DNA from: Scatomorpha sp964345235
GTDB taxonomy: Bacteria > Bacillota > Clostridia > Oscillospirales > Oscillospiraceae
Assembly (NCBI GenBank): GCA_964345235.1
Contig: CAYFQE010000013.1
Coordinates: 1-33,504 of the forward strand
Direction of reading: 5' to 3'
DNA length: 33,504 nt
Within the stretch, counting starts at the first letter, position 1. Every line of letters starts with the position of its first letter. Shown piece by piece: positions 1 to 8,073 of the stretch. The notes under the pieces were generated by a model. The model was not told the origin of the DNA and did not search any database. It was given only the letters and a program-made list of their open reading frames with translations. Both the position numbers and the translations under genes were made by a program.

Positions 1-16
1 TTAGGCTCCGTTTTTC

Positions 17-1150
17 TTATTTTATTCTTATGAGAGTTTCGCTCGCATCTTTTAGCTTATCGGTGAAAAAGCTTATCTCCTCGGGCGTGTTATATATCGA
101 TAGCCCGACTCGTATTGCCGAATCTATATATCGGCTACTCATCTTCATGGATTCCAGCACTTGGCTTCGGCCTCCTTTACTGCAGGCAGAGCTTTTTGAG
201 ACATAAATCCCGCTTGCCTCGAGGTAGTTCATAATTACCTCACTGCGAATTCCGAGAATAGCTAGCGAGATTATATGCGGCGCGGCGCTCTCTATAATTT
301 CGGCGCCCTTTACCTTTTCGAAAAGCTCCTTAACGAGCTGTTCTTTGAGCGACTGCATTTTGGATATGTTTTTTCTTAAAACTCCGCTCTGCTCACTTAC
401 TGCCTCGGCAAAGGCCGCTATCTGCGGCAAGGGTTCGGTGCCCGAGCGCAGGGCCCGCTCCTGTCCGCCGCCGAAAACAAAGGGTTTCAGTCTGATTCCG
501 TTTTTGATGTAGAGGCCTCCGATTCCCTTGGGTGCGTGCAGTTTATGCCCCGATATGCTGAGCAGGTCAACGCCCAAGTCCTTAACTTTAAAATCCTGCT
601 TTAAAAAGCCCTGAACCGCATCGCAGTGGAAAATTAAATCGGGGTTTATTTTTTTGGATTCACTGCAAAGATTTTTTATATCATTTACTGCTCCCGTCTC
701 ATTATTTACGAGCATAAAGGAGAGAACTGTGGTATCATGTCGAAGAGCGCCCAGGAGCTTTTTTACATCGATAACGCCCGACTTTTCGGGCTCTAGAAGT
801 TCAATTTCAAAGCCTCTTTCTCCAAGCTCTTTGAGGGCGTTTAAAACAGCGGGATGCTCGGTTTTGGAGCTTATGATGTGCCTGCCGCGGCGTTTTGTCA
901 GCTCAGCCGCAGAGAAAAGAGCCCAGTTATCGGCCTCGCTTCCGCCTGAGGTAAAATAGAGTTCATCGCTCTCGCAACCCAGCGCAGAGGCTATTGCGGC
1001 CCTTGACTCGTCTAAAAGTTTTTTTGCCTCTCTCCCCTTTTTGTGGGTTGAAGACGGGTTGCCGTAGTCTTCTTTAAGCGTTTTTAAAAGTTTTTCCGCC
1101 GCTTTGTCCGAACACCTTGTCGTTGCGGCATTATCCAAGTAAACTTGCAA
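17..1150 (-). CDS. Cysteine desulfurase (NifS/IscS family)
   Basis: PLP-dependent enzyme that removes sulfur from L-cysteine as a protein-bound persulfide, for Fe-S clusters or tRNA thiolation; cytosolic. The 377-residue protein has the family length. Visible motifs are the N-terminal LDNAATT, the HCDAVQ cofactor segment (H175, D177, Q180), the SGHKLHAPKG lysine (K203) that forms the Schiff base, RSGTEP near 236-240, and the mobile-loop cysteine C323 in SSACSKGG. The start is read as TTG at 1150 because AGGTGAT lies just upstream and the protein then begins at the usual family position. It is divergent from mtaB with only 41 bp between. On the minus strand the last 16 bases of the window after its stop include CGGAG, possibly the RBS of a following gene; thiI would be the usual partner, but that is inference. 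I cannot separate an IscS from a NifS role. Confidence 0.93.
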   Translation of the reverse strand: MQVYLDNAATTRCSDKAAEKLLKTLKEDYGNPSSTHKKGREAKKLLDESRAAIASALGCESDELYFTSGGSEADNWALFSAAELTKRRGRHIISSKTEHPAVLNALKELGERGFEIELLEPEKSGVIDVKKLLGALRHDTTVLSFMLVNNETGAVNDIKNLCSESKKINPDLIFHCDAVQGFLKQDFKVKDLGVDLLSISGHKLHAPKGIGGLYIKNGIRLKPFVFGGGQERALRSGTEPLPQIAAFAEAVSEQSGVLRKNISKMQSLKEQLVKELFEKVKGAEIIESAAPHIISLAILGIRSEVIMNYLEASGIYVSKSSACSKGGRSQVLESMKMSSRYIDSAIRVGLSIYNTPEEISFFTDKLKDASETLIRIK

Positions 1151-1191
1151 AATATCACCTTAGCTAAAACAATAAATTTGAAGGATTTTTT

Positions 1192-2478
1192 ATGAAATAT
1201 ATTATAGACACTCTCGGCTGTAAGGTCAATCAATTCGAAACCGCCGCCTTAGACCGTCTTCTCGCTGATGAGGGTTATAGTAAGGCCAAAGAGGGAGAAG
1301 TTCCCGACATTTTTATTATAAACAGCTGCGCCGTGACGGCCGAGAGCGTGCGAAAATCTTCACAGGCTTTCAGGCGCATTAAGAAAAAATATCCCGACTC
1401 CGTTTCGGTTCTCACAGGCTGTTTTCCGCAAACAGAGCCCAAAAGAGCCGAAGCTCTGGGAGCGGATATTGTCTGTGGCACCTCGGAGAGGGGACGAATT
1501 CCGGGACTTATTTCGGAGTTTCTTGAAAATCGGACTCGGCAGACTTTAATCGCCAAGCTCGGAGAAAAGCGTGAGATTGAAGAGCTTCCCGCAGAAGGCT
1601 ACGACTCGCACGCCAGAGCCTATCTCAAGGTTGAAGACGGCTGCCAGAACTTTTGCACATACTGCATCATCCCCTTCGCCAGAGGCCCTGTGCGCTCATT
1701 GGAGCCCGAAAAGGCCGCCAAAGCTGCCGCCGAGCTCTATGGTAAGGGCTACTTGGAGCTTGTGCTAACGGGGATAGAGCTCTCTTCCTACGGACAGGAC
1801 TTGAAGCCTCAAAGAAGCCTCACTGATCTCATAAACGAGATTTATAAATCCGTGCCCGAGCTCAGACTGAGGCTGGGCTCTTTGGAGGCGAGCATAATCG
1901 ACGAGGAGTTTTGCAAAAATCTCTCGGAGATTCCCTCGCTTTGCGACCACTTTCATCTCTCACTCCAGTCGGGCTCGAACTCGGTCTTAAAGGCTATGGG
2001 CAGAAAATACAGCGCCGAGCGATTTTATAAGGCCGTAGAGCTTCTCAGGCAATATTTTCCCAATGCGGCTTTAACTGCCGACCTCATCTGCGGATTTCCC
2101 GGCGAGGGCGAAAAGGAGCATGAGGAAACTCTGGATTTTATAAAAAAATGCAAATTTTATGACATGCACATATTCCCTTACTCTAAACGCAAGTACACGA
2201 AGGCAGAAAAGTTGCCCGGGCAAAATACAAAGGCCGTAAAAATGCGCAGGGTGCGCGAGGCGAGGGCGTTGGCGGATGAGATGAGAGCGGAGTATCTTAA
2301 CGCTCAGATCAGTCGAGATTTGGAGGTTGTTTTTGAGACCGAAGAAGGCGGGTTTTCGCTCGGCCACAGCTCGAACTACTGTCTTGTTGAAGTTAAGGCC
2401 TCGGACCTGAGACATTCTTGTAGAAATGTCCATATTCAGTCGGTTTCAGGCGATAAGCTTTGTGGGTTTTTGCTTTGA
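1192..2478 (+). CDS. mtaB: tRNA (t6A37) methylthiotransferase MtaB
   Basis: Radical-SAM enzyme that adds a methylthio group to N6-threonylcarbamoyladenosine 37 in ANN-decoding tRNAs, giving ms2t6A. The 428-residue protein has the expected three-part layout. An N-terminal UPF0004 domain carries cluster cysteines C10 (LGCKVNQ), C46 (NSCAVT) and C77 (TGCFPQ). The radical-SAM core has CxxxCxxC at C151, C155 and C158. A C-terminal extension matches the TRAM region position. The GCKVNQ form and overall length favour MtaB over MiaB or RimO. The ATG at 1192 is preceded by GAAGGA. The gene faces away from the cysteine desulfurase, so two sulfur-handling genes share one short intergenic region. The stop codon overlaps the -35 box of the serC promoter. 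Confidence 0.93.
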   Translation: MKYIIDTLGCKVNQFETAALDRLLADEGYSKAKEGEVPDIFIINSCAVTAESVRKSSQAFRRIKKKYPDSVSVLTGCFPQTEPKRAEALGADIVCGTSERGRIPGLISEFLENRTRQTLIAKLGEKREIEELPAEGYDSHARAYLKVEDGCQNFCTYCIIPFARGPVRSLEPEKAAKAAAELYGKGYLELVLTGIELSSYGQDLKPQRSLTDLINEIYKSVPELRLRLGSLEASIIDEEFCKNLSEIPSLCDHFHLSLQSGSNSVLKAMGRKYSAERFYKAVELLRQYFPNAALTADLICGFPGEGEKEHEETLDFIKKCKFYDMHIFPYSKRKYTKAEKLPGQNTKAVKMRRVREARALADEMRAEYLNAQISRDLEVVFETEEGGFSLGHSSNYCLVEVKASDLRHSCRNVHIQSVSGDKLCGFLL

Positions 2479-2503
2479 CGATAATGCCTAAAAAGGATAT
2501 AAT
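2475..2503 (+). promoter_or_regulatory. Sigma-A-type promoter of serC-serA
   Basis: TTGACG at 2475-2480 and a consensus TATAAT at 2498-2503 are separated by 17 bp. The -35 box overlaps the mtaB stop codon, so the promoter is embedded in the end of the preceding gene. The predicted start near 2510 leaves a leader of about 30 nt before serC, too short for a riboswitch or T-box. Confidence 0.85.
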
Positions 2504-2541
2504 ATTTAATCAAATTAACATTAGATTGCGAGGTTATTTTT

Positions 2542-3627
2542 ATGACTGACAGAGTATTTAATTATTGCGCAGGCCCCTCCACCCTTCCCCTACCCGTTTT
2601 GGAAAAAGCACAGGCCGAGCTCTTGTCTTGGCACGGCGAGGGACTTTCTGTCATGGAAATGAACCACAGAGGTCCGCTCTTTGCGCAGATTCTCTCGGAG
2701 GCTAAGGCGGATTTTGCAAAGCTACTCTCTATACCCGACACGCACACCATCCTCTTTATGCAGGGCGGCGCAACGGCGCAGTTTGCGGCAGTGCCCATGA
2801 ACCTTTTGGGAGATAAGGGCAAAGCAGACTATATCGTAAGCGGCAACTTTTCGAAGATAGCAGCAGCCGAGGCCGAAAAATACTGCAAAGTAAACATTAT
2901 AGCCTCGAGCGCCGACAGAGAGTTTACATACATACCTAAAGAGGAAGATTTAAAACCCGACCCTGATGCCGCTTATATGCACTATTGCGCCAACAACACG
3001 GTTTACGGCACGGCTTTCCCTTATATTCCCGAAAGCGGCGATGTGCCTTTGGTTGCGGATATGAGTTCGGAGATTTTATCGAAGCCCGTTCCCGTTTCGC
3101 GCTACGGCCTCATCTACGGAGGAGCACAGAAGAATATCGGCCCTGCGGGAGTCACTTTTTTGATTTTAGATAAAAAGCTCCTCGGCAAGGCCATGAAGAT
3201 AACACCTACACAACTCAACTACACTCTTACCGATGAAAAAGATTCTCTTTGGAACACACCTCCCAGCTTCAGCATTTATGTGCTGGGTCTAACCCTCAAA
3301 TGGCTCTTGGCCGAGGGCGGCGTTGAGGAGATGGCAAAGCGCAAAAAAGAGAGAAGCCGTGTTATTTATGATTTCCTCGACAATTCTTCGTTCTACACCC
3401 CGAGAGCCGAGGCTTCTTCGCGCTCGGACATGAACATATGCTTCAAGACTCCCTCGGCGGAGTTGGATCAGCTCTTTATTAAGACGGCGAGATCCAAGGG
3501 ACTCTTCAACCTCCACGGTCACAAAGCGGCCGGCGGTCTGAGAGCTTCGCTCTACAATGCCATGACCATGGAGGGAACCCATGCTCTGGCGAAATTTATG
3601 AAGGAGTTTGAGAGAGAAAATGTATAG
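2542..3627 (+). CDS. serC: Phosphoserine aminotransferase
   Basis: PLP enzyme converting 3-phosphohydroxypyruvate and glutamate to phosphoserine and 2-oxoglutarate, the second step of serine synthesis (it may also serve pyridoxal phosphate synthesis). The 361-residue protein has the family length. It opens with NYCAGPSTLP, has the QGGATAQFA phosphate-cup segment, CANNTVYGT, DMSSEILS and the GAQKNIGPAG motif carrying the Schiff-base lysine. The C-terminal GHKAAGGLRASLYNA matches the substrate-binding arginine region. ATG 2542 is preceded by GCGAGGT. The gene overlaps serA by 8 bp, so the two adjacent pathway steps are probably translationally coupled. Confidence 0.96.
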   Translation: MTDRVFNYCAGPSTLPLPVLEKAQAELLSWHGEGLSVMEMNHRGPLFAQILSEAKADFAKLLSIPDTHTILFMQGGATAQFAAVPMNLLGDKGKADYIVSGNFSKIAAAEAEKYCKVNIIASSADREFTYIPKEEDLKPDPDAAYMHYCANNTVYGTAFPYIPESGDVPLVADMSSEILSKPVPVSRYGLIYGGAQKNIGPAGVTFLILDKKLLGKAMKITPTQLNYTLTDEKDSLWNTPPSFSIYVLGLTLKWLLAEGGVEEMAKRKKERSRVIYDFLDNSSFYTPRAEASSRSDMNICFKTPSAELDQLFIKTARSKGLFNLHGHKAAGGLRASLYNAMTMEGTHALAKFMKEFERENV

Positions 3628-4783
3628 AGTAAAAATAATGAACTCCATAGCGGAGCTCGGAACCGACTACCTCAAAGATAACGGCTGCGAGGTCGGCGAA
3701 AATGTTGAAAATCCGCATGCGCTGTTGATTCGCTCTGCGGACATACACAAGCTTGACTTCGGAGAAGATTTGCTCTGCATTGGCAGAGCCGGCTCGGGTA
3801 CGAACAATATCCCCATAGAAAGGTGCACCGAGAACGGAATCGCCGTATTCAACGCCCCGGGCGCAAATGCCGAGGCCGTTAAGGAACTCACCATCTGCTC
3901 GCTCGTGATGTCTTCGAGGGATGTGCTCGGCAGCATTGACTGGACTCGCTCAATAGCAGGTTGCGGAGATAAAATCCCCGAAATGGTGGAAAAGAGCAAG
4001 TCCTCGTTCACAGGTCCCGAGCTTTTTGGAAAGACACTCGGAGTTATCGGTTTGGGCGCCACCGGAGCGCTTGTTGCCAATGCCGCCAGAGATTTGGGAA
4101 TGGTAGTTTACGGCTACGACCCTTTTATATCCGTGCACTCGGCTTGGAGGCTCGAGCGTGAGGTTAAATACTCTGAGAGTCTTTCACATGTTCTCAAGCT
4201 TAGTGATTACATAAGCCTCAATGTCCCATATACCAAGAAAACTCATCATATGATTGACAGAGAGGCTCTAAAGCAGATGAAGGACGGCGTTAGAATAATA
4301 AACGAATCAAGAGCCGAGGTTGTTGACGACGACGCCATGATAGAAGCCCTTGACTGCGGGAAGGTTTTTAAATATGTCACTGATTTCCCGAACGAGAAGA
4401 TTCTCTCGGCGCCCAATGTTATAGCTATGCCGCATATCGGCGCATCCACTCCCGAAAGCGAGGAAAAGTGTGCGCTAATGGCCGCTCGCTCAATTTATGA
4501 ATATTTGGTGAACGGAAATATTAAAAATTCAGTCAACTTCCCTGATGCCTTTTTAGACAGAGAAGGAAAGTGCAGACTCTGCATATTCCACAAGAATGTA
4601 CCCAACATGATAAACAGCTTCCTTGACTATGTAAGTGAGAGGAACATAAATGTTGAAAATCTGATTAACAAGGCCTCGGGCAGCGAAGCCTATACGATTA
4701 TGGACCTCGGTTGTCATATAGGGGACGATGCTGTAAGGAACATATCCCAAGACAAAAATGTCATTCGCATAAGAAAACTTTAA
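3620..4783 (+). CDS. serA: D-3-phosphoglycerate dehydrogenase
   Basis: NAD-dependent oxidation of 3-phosphoglycerate to 3-phosphohydroxypyruvate, the first committed step of serine synthesis. The Rossmann fingerprint GLGATG is at 144-149. The catalytic triad candidates are R231 (NESRAEVVDDDAM), an acidic residue near 255-259 (DFPNEK) and H272 (MPHIGAST). The last ~70 residues look like an ACT domain, where serine feedback inhibition usually acts. ATG 3620 (MYRVKIMN) was chosen over an upstream TTG at 3608, because the TTG lies directly against AAGGAG at 3601-3606 and relatives start MYxVK. The gene overlaps the serC end by 8 bp. The reversed order (serC before serA) and ~387-residue length match a type common in Clostridia and Bacteroidetes. 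Confidence 0.93.
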   Translation: MYRVKIMNSIAELGTDYLKDNGCEVGENVENPHALLIRSADIHKLDFGEDLLCIGRAGSGTNNIPIERCTENGIAVFNAPGANAEAVKELTICSLVMSSRDVLGSIDWTRSIAGCGDKIPEMVEKSKSSFTGPELFGKTLGVIGLGATGALVANAARDLGMVVYGYDPFISVHSAWRLEREVKYSESLSHVLKLSDYISLNVPYTKKTHHMIDREALKQMKDGVRIINESRAEVVDDDAMIEALDCGKVFKYVTDFPNEKILSAPNVIAMPHIGASTPESEEKCALMAARSIYEYLVNGNIKNSVNFPDAFLDREGKCRLCIFHKNVPNMINSFLDYVSERNINVENLINKASGSEAYTIMDLGCHIGDDAVRNISQDKNVIRIRKL

Positions 4784-4796
4784 TTTAGGAGCAGAA

Positions 4797-7241
4797 ATGC
4801 TTACAGACAAGCTGAGAGCCTTATTAAAAAAAGAAGATACAAAATCAACCGCCTTAAGAACGGAAATACCTGTTTTTAAGGCTAAGGCAAGCTATGGTTT
4901 AACCGCCGCTCAAGTGAGCGAAAGAACGGAGGCGGGCTGGACAAACACGCCCGTGGACCCTCCGGGCAAAACCGTCGGCCGGATTATTGCCGACAACATT
5001 TTTACCTACTTCAATATGATTTTCGTTATTTTGGCCATATGTGTCATTTCGGTGGGCTCCTGGCAGAACCTCATGTTTATGAGTGTTGTCATAATAAACA
5101 CTGTGATAGGCATTGTCCAAGAACTCAAGGCCAAGAGCACACTTGATAAGCTTATATTGCTGAGCGAGCCGAATTGCACCGTAATAAGGAGCGGCCGAGA
5201 ACAGACGATAGCCGTAAGTGATGCCGTGCGGGATGATATTGTAATATTTAATGCCGGAAACGAAATTTTCGCAGATGCCTTTGTTGTTGAGGGAAGCGGA
5301 GCGGCAAACGAGGCCCTTATAACGGGCGAGGCTAATGATGTGGAGAAAAACCCCGGCGACACTCTGCTTTCGGGAAGTTTTTTGGTTGCGGGAAGCTGTT
5401 TGGCAAGACTAACCCATGTGGGCGCCGATTCCTACGCCTCGAAACTGACAACTAAGGCCAGAGCGCAAAAGCCGCCTCAGGAATCGGAGATGATGCGTTC
5501 GCTCACAAAGCTGGTAAAAGTTATAGGTATTATAATTATTCCTCTGGGCGCACTCATGGCTTTTAAGGAAATTTATATTCTTGAAATGAGCGTAAAAGAC
5601 GGGATTTTGGCCACGGTCGCATCCCTGGTCGGAATGATACCCGAAGGCCTGTATCTGCTCACGACTCTGGCACTTCTTGCCGGAGTTTTGAGACTTTCAG
5701 TGAAAAAGACTCTTGTTAAAGAAGTTGCAACCATAGAATCTCTTGCAAGAACCGATGTGCTGTGTGTGGACAAGACCGGAACCATCACCTCTGATGAGAT
5801 GCAGCTGGATGCCCTTATTCCGCTCTGTCCCGACAGATACACCGCCGACGACCTCACTCTTGTTTTACAGGAGTACCTTGCCTCGCAGAAAGCCGACAAT
5901 GCCACGCTCAAGGCCGTAAGAGATTATTTCGGCTCGAAATCGGAGAGAATTCCACAGAAAATTTTGCCCTTTTCTTCGAGCCGCAAATATGGAGCCGTTT
6001 CGTTCTATGACGATGAGAGCTATGTTTTGGGCGCTCCCGATGTGATTTTGGCTGACAGATATTATGAATTTCAAGACATAATTGAAGAGAGGCTGGAGCT
6101 CGGAAACAGGGTTATTTTACTTTCTCACTATGACCGAAGACTTGGTGAAGGCGCACTGGAGAGCGAAGGACTTTTGCCCCTCGCCCTCATAGCTCTTAAA
6201 AATAAAATCAGACCTGCCGCAGCCGAAACCTTTAAGTTTTTTAGAGATGAGGGTGTTGCCATTAAGGTAATTTCGGGCGACAACGCTCTTGCGGTTTCGA
6301 AAATTGCGGAATCTGTCGGAATTGAAAATGCGGAAAAATACATAGATGCCCGCAGTCTGCACAGCGATGAAGAGATTGAGAAAGCAATACTCAGCTACAC
6401 CGTTATCGGCAGAGTGAGCCCTGAACAGAAGCAAAAATTTGTTAGGGCGCTGAAAAATAACGGTCACACGGTGGCTATGACCGGCGACGGTGTGAACGAT
6501 GTTCTTGCCCTTAAAGAGGCCGACTGCTCCATAGCTATGGCCTCGGGCAGTGATGCCGCCAGCCGAGTTTCGCATATTGTTCTTTTAAACTCCGACTTCT
6601 CGTCTATGCCCCAAGTTGTGGCAGAAGGCAGAAGAGTTATAAATAACATCGAGCGCAGTGCCACTCTCTTTTTGGTGAAAAACATTTTCTCGTTTATTCT
6701 CGCCATTATAAGCCTTATATTCACATTCCAATATCCCTTTACCCCGGCTCATCTCAGTCTTGTAAACACTATAACCATAGGTCTGCCCGGATTTTTCTTG
6801 GCCATGGAGCCCAATTCCGATATAGTGAGCGGACGGTTTTTGCAAAATGTCATAAGGCGAGCCCTCCCCGGCGGACTTTCGAATGTATTTTTGGTGCTCT
6901 TTGTCATCGCATTCTTTGCGGTCTTCCCCCTGCAAAGAGCAATGGCCGGCACGGTCTGCGCCTCTTTAATTGCCGCAGTAGGCTTTATTATGGTTTATGA
7001 AGTTTCGAAGCCTTTGACAAAGCTGAGAAAGCTGATGCTTGCCGTTCTTATTTTGGGGTTTATAATCGCAGCCATATTCCTTAAAGATCTCTTCACTCTT
7101 ACTAACCTGGATACCGGCGCCAGGCTCATATTGATTGTCTTTCTGCTTCTGGCTTTTCCCGTTTTTAAAACCATATCCGCTTTGTTAAAAATGCTGTATA
7201 GAAAGCTTGACGAGTTTTTTGTTAAAGCCGACAATTTTTAG
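4797..7241 (+). CDS. CtpE-like cation-transporting P-type ATPase
   Basis: Membrane pump energised by an aspartyl-phosphate intermediate. Visible landmarks are the actuator TGEA at 176-179, the transmembrane PEGL at 282-285, DKTGTIT with phosphorylated D325, and the hinge TGDGVND with D564 and D568. Hydrophobic segments flank these: two near 65-110, two near 235-300, and about six at the C-terminus, giving roughly ten helices. The IPEGL form of the M4 motif and the short spacing to DKTG resemble the CtpE group, reported to affect calcium in mycobacteria, rather than MgtA or heavy-metal pumps; there is no N-terminal CxxC domain. ATG 4797 has GGAG upstream and follows serA by 13 bp, suggesting cotranscription with serine synthesis. 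The ion transported cannot be fixed from sequence alone. Confidence 0.88.
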   Translation: MLTDKLRALLKKEDTKSTALRTEIPVFKAKASYGLTAAQVSERTEAGWTNTPVDPPGKTVGRIIADNIFTYFNMIFVILAICVISVGSWQNLMFMSVVIINTVIGIVQELKAKSTLDKLILLSEPNCTVIRSGREQTIAVSDAVRDDIVIFNAGNEIFADAFVVEGSGAANEALITGEANDVEKNPGDTLLSGSFLVAGSCLARLTHVGADSYASKLTTKARAQKPPQESEMMRSLTKLVKVIGIIIIPLGALMAFKEIYILEMSVKDGILATVASLVGMIPEGLYLLTTLALLAGVLRLSVKKTLVKEVATIESLARTDVLCVDKTGTITSDEMQLDALIPLCPDRYTADDLTLVLQEYLASQKADNATLKAVRDYFGSKSERIPQKILPFSSSRKYGAVSFYDDESYVLGAPDVILADRYYEFQDIIEERLELGNRVILLSHYDRRLGEGALESEGLLPLALIALKNKIRPAAAETFKFFRDEGVAIKVISGDNALAVSKIAESVGIENAEKYIDARSLHSDEEIEKAILSYTVIGRVSPEQKQKFVRALKNNGHTVAMTGDGVNDVLALKEADCSIAMASGSDAASRVSHIVLLNSDFSSMPQVVAEGRRVINNIERSATLFLVKNIFSFILAIISLIFTFQYPFTPAHLSLVNTITIGLPGFFLAMEPNSDIVSGRFLQNVIRRALPGGLSNVFLVLFVIAFFAVFPLQRAMAGTVCASLIAAVGFIMVYEVSKPLTKLRKLMLAVLILGFIIAAIFLKDLFTLTNLDTGARLILIVFLLLAFPVFKTISALLKMLYRKLDEFFVKADNF

Positions 7242-7277
7242 AAAAGAGAGCCCAGGTAGCATATACTGCTTTTTACT

Positions 7278-7305
7278 TTGACAAAATATATGTTTTGTCT
7301 ATAAT
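7278..7305 (+). promoter_or_regulatory. Consensus promoter upstream of the PAP2 gene
   Basis: TTGACA at 7278-7283 and TATAAT at 7300-7305 are both perfect consensus hexamers with a 16-bp spacer. The predicted start is near 7312. It serves the PAP2-family gene and, since no other promoter is apparent, probably uvrA. Confidence 0.85.
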
Positions 7306-7307
7306 AT

Positions 7308-7343
7308 AGCGTGCGGTTTTATGACCGCTTCGCTCTTTTATTT
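7308..7343 (+). terminator. Leader hairpin with T-rich tail (possible terminator)
   Basis: AGCG-T-GCGGT-loop-ACCGC-TT-CGCT (7308-7334) is followed by CTTTTATTTT. The outer 4-bp and inner 5-bp stems resemble an intrinsic terminator. It begins at the predicted transcription start of the promoter just upstream, so it either ends transcription of the ATPase operon or forms a 5' structure on the PAP2-uvrA mRNA. Confidence 0.4.
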
Positions 7344-7372
7344 TGCTGAAAAAGGAGGCTTTTACAAGTTTT

Positions 7373-8068
7373 ATGAAGTTTATAAAAGAATTCATAAAAA
7401 ATAATAAAGAAGTTAACTACATACTTTACTTCCCGATATATATAATGGCATTTTTCCTTATTGAATACATAACGCCGACCTCGGGCTACTGGGTTACAGA
7501 CTGTGTTTTGGATAATTACATCCCCTTTGTGCCGGAATTAATCTTTTCTTATGTGCTCTGGTTCCCCCTATTCCCCCTCATCGGCTTCCCCCTTTTGTTT
7601 AAGGATGTCGATGCTCTGTCGCGTTGGATGCGCTTCATCATTTTCTCGACATCCAGCTGTCTGATTTTCTATTATTTTGTACCTAACGGTCAGGACCTCA
7701 GGCCCGTAGGTTTGGTTCCCGACAGTATTGCAACTGAGTTTCTGACCCTGATATGGTCTGTGGACACCAGTACAAATGTTTTTCCGAGCATGCATGTTGT
7801 AACCTGCATAGGCAACATCTGCGCTGTTTTGGACTCGAAAACAACCTTCAAAAACAAGTTTTATAAATTCTTTTTGGTAATAGCTACGGTACTCTGCGCT
7901 TCTTCGACGGTGCTCATAAAGCAACACGGGATAATGGATATCTTCGGCGCAGTCACCTTGGCCGTGCCGCTTATAATTATAATATACGGCAAGAGGATTA
8001 TGGGAGAAAAGAAGAACAGACCCCCTGTCCTTCCTTCCCGTTTAGTCCGATCGGAGGACCTTTCCTGA
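7373..8068 (+). CDS. PAP2-superfamily membrane protein (Aur1/IPC-synthase-like type)
   Basis: Integral membrane protein of about 231 residues with about five to six hydrophobic segments (near 15-33, 52-76, 86-103, 140-153, 165-180, 192-206). PAP2 family members hydrolyse or transfer phosphate headgroups of lipids or isoprenoid pyrophosphates. Motifs seen are RP at 110-111, FPSMH at 137-141 (H141) and S-x-x-x-x-KQH-x-x-x-D ending in H185 and D189. The lysine of the classical KxxxxxxRP motif is not found in front of RP, which fits the PAP2_3/inositolphosphotransferase-like branch rather than PgpB or BcrC. ATG 7373 is preferred over TTG 7343; AAAGGAGG at 7351-7358 lies 14 nt upstream, a long spacing. 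Substrate unknown; undecaprenyl pyrophosphate recycling is possible but unsupported. uvrA follows after 5 bp. Confidence 0.8.
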   Translation: MKFIKEFIKNNKEVNYILYFPIYIMAFFLIEYITPTSGYWVTDCVLDNYIPFVPELIFSYVLWFPLFPLIGFPLLFKDVDALSRWMRFIIFSTSSCLIFYYFVPNGQDLRPVGLVPDSIATEFLTLIWSVDTSTNVFPSMHVVTCIGNICAVLDSKTTFKNKFYKFFLVIATVLCASSTVLIKQHGIMDIFGAVTLAVPLIIIIYGKRIMGEKKNRPPVLPSRLVRSEDLS

Positions 8069-8073
8069 ATTCT

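Noticed and set aside
1151..1191. Full divergent promoters between the cysteine desulfurase gene and mtaB
   Set aside because: The 41-bp gap has no convincing -35/-10 pair for either gene; promoters may lie inside the coding regions.
2479..2541. T-box or riboswitch before serC
   Set aside because: The leader from the predicted start is about 30 nt, too short, and shows no conserved element.
3608..3619. TTG start for serA four codons upstream of ATG 3620
   Set aside because: The TTG touches the AAGGAG sequence and would add residues not found in relatives.
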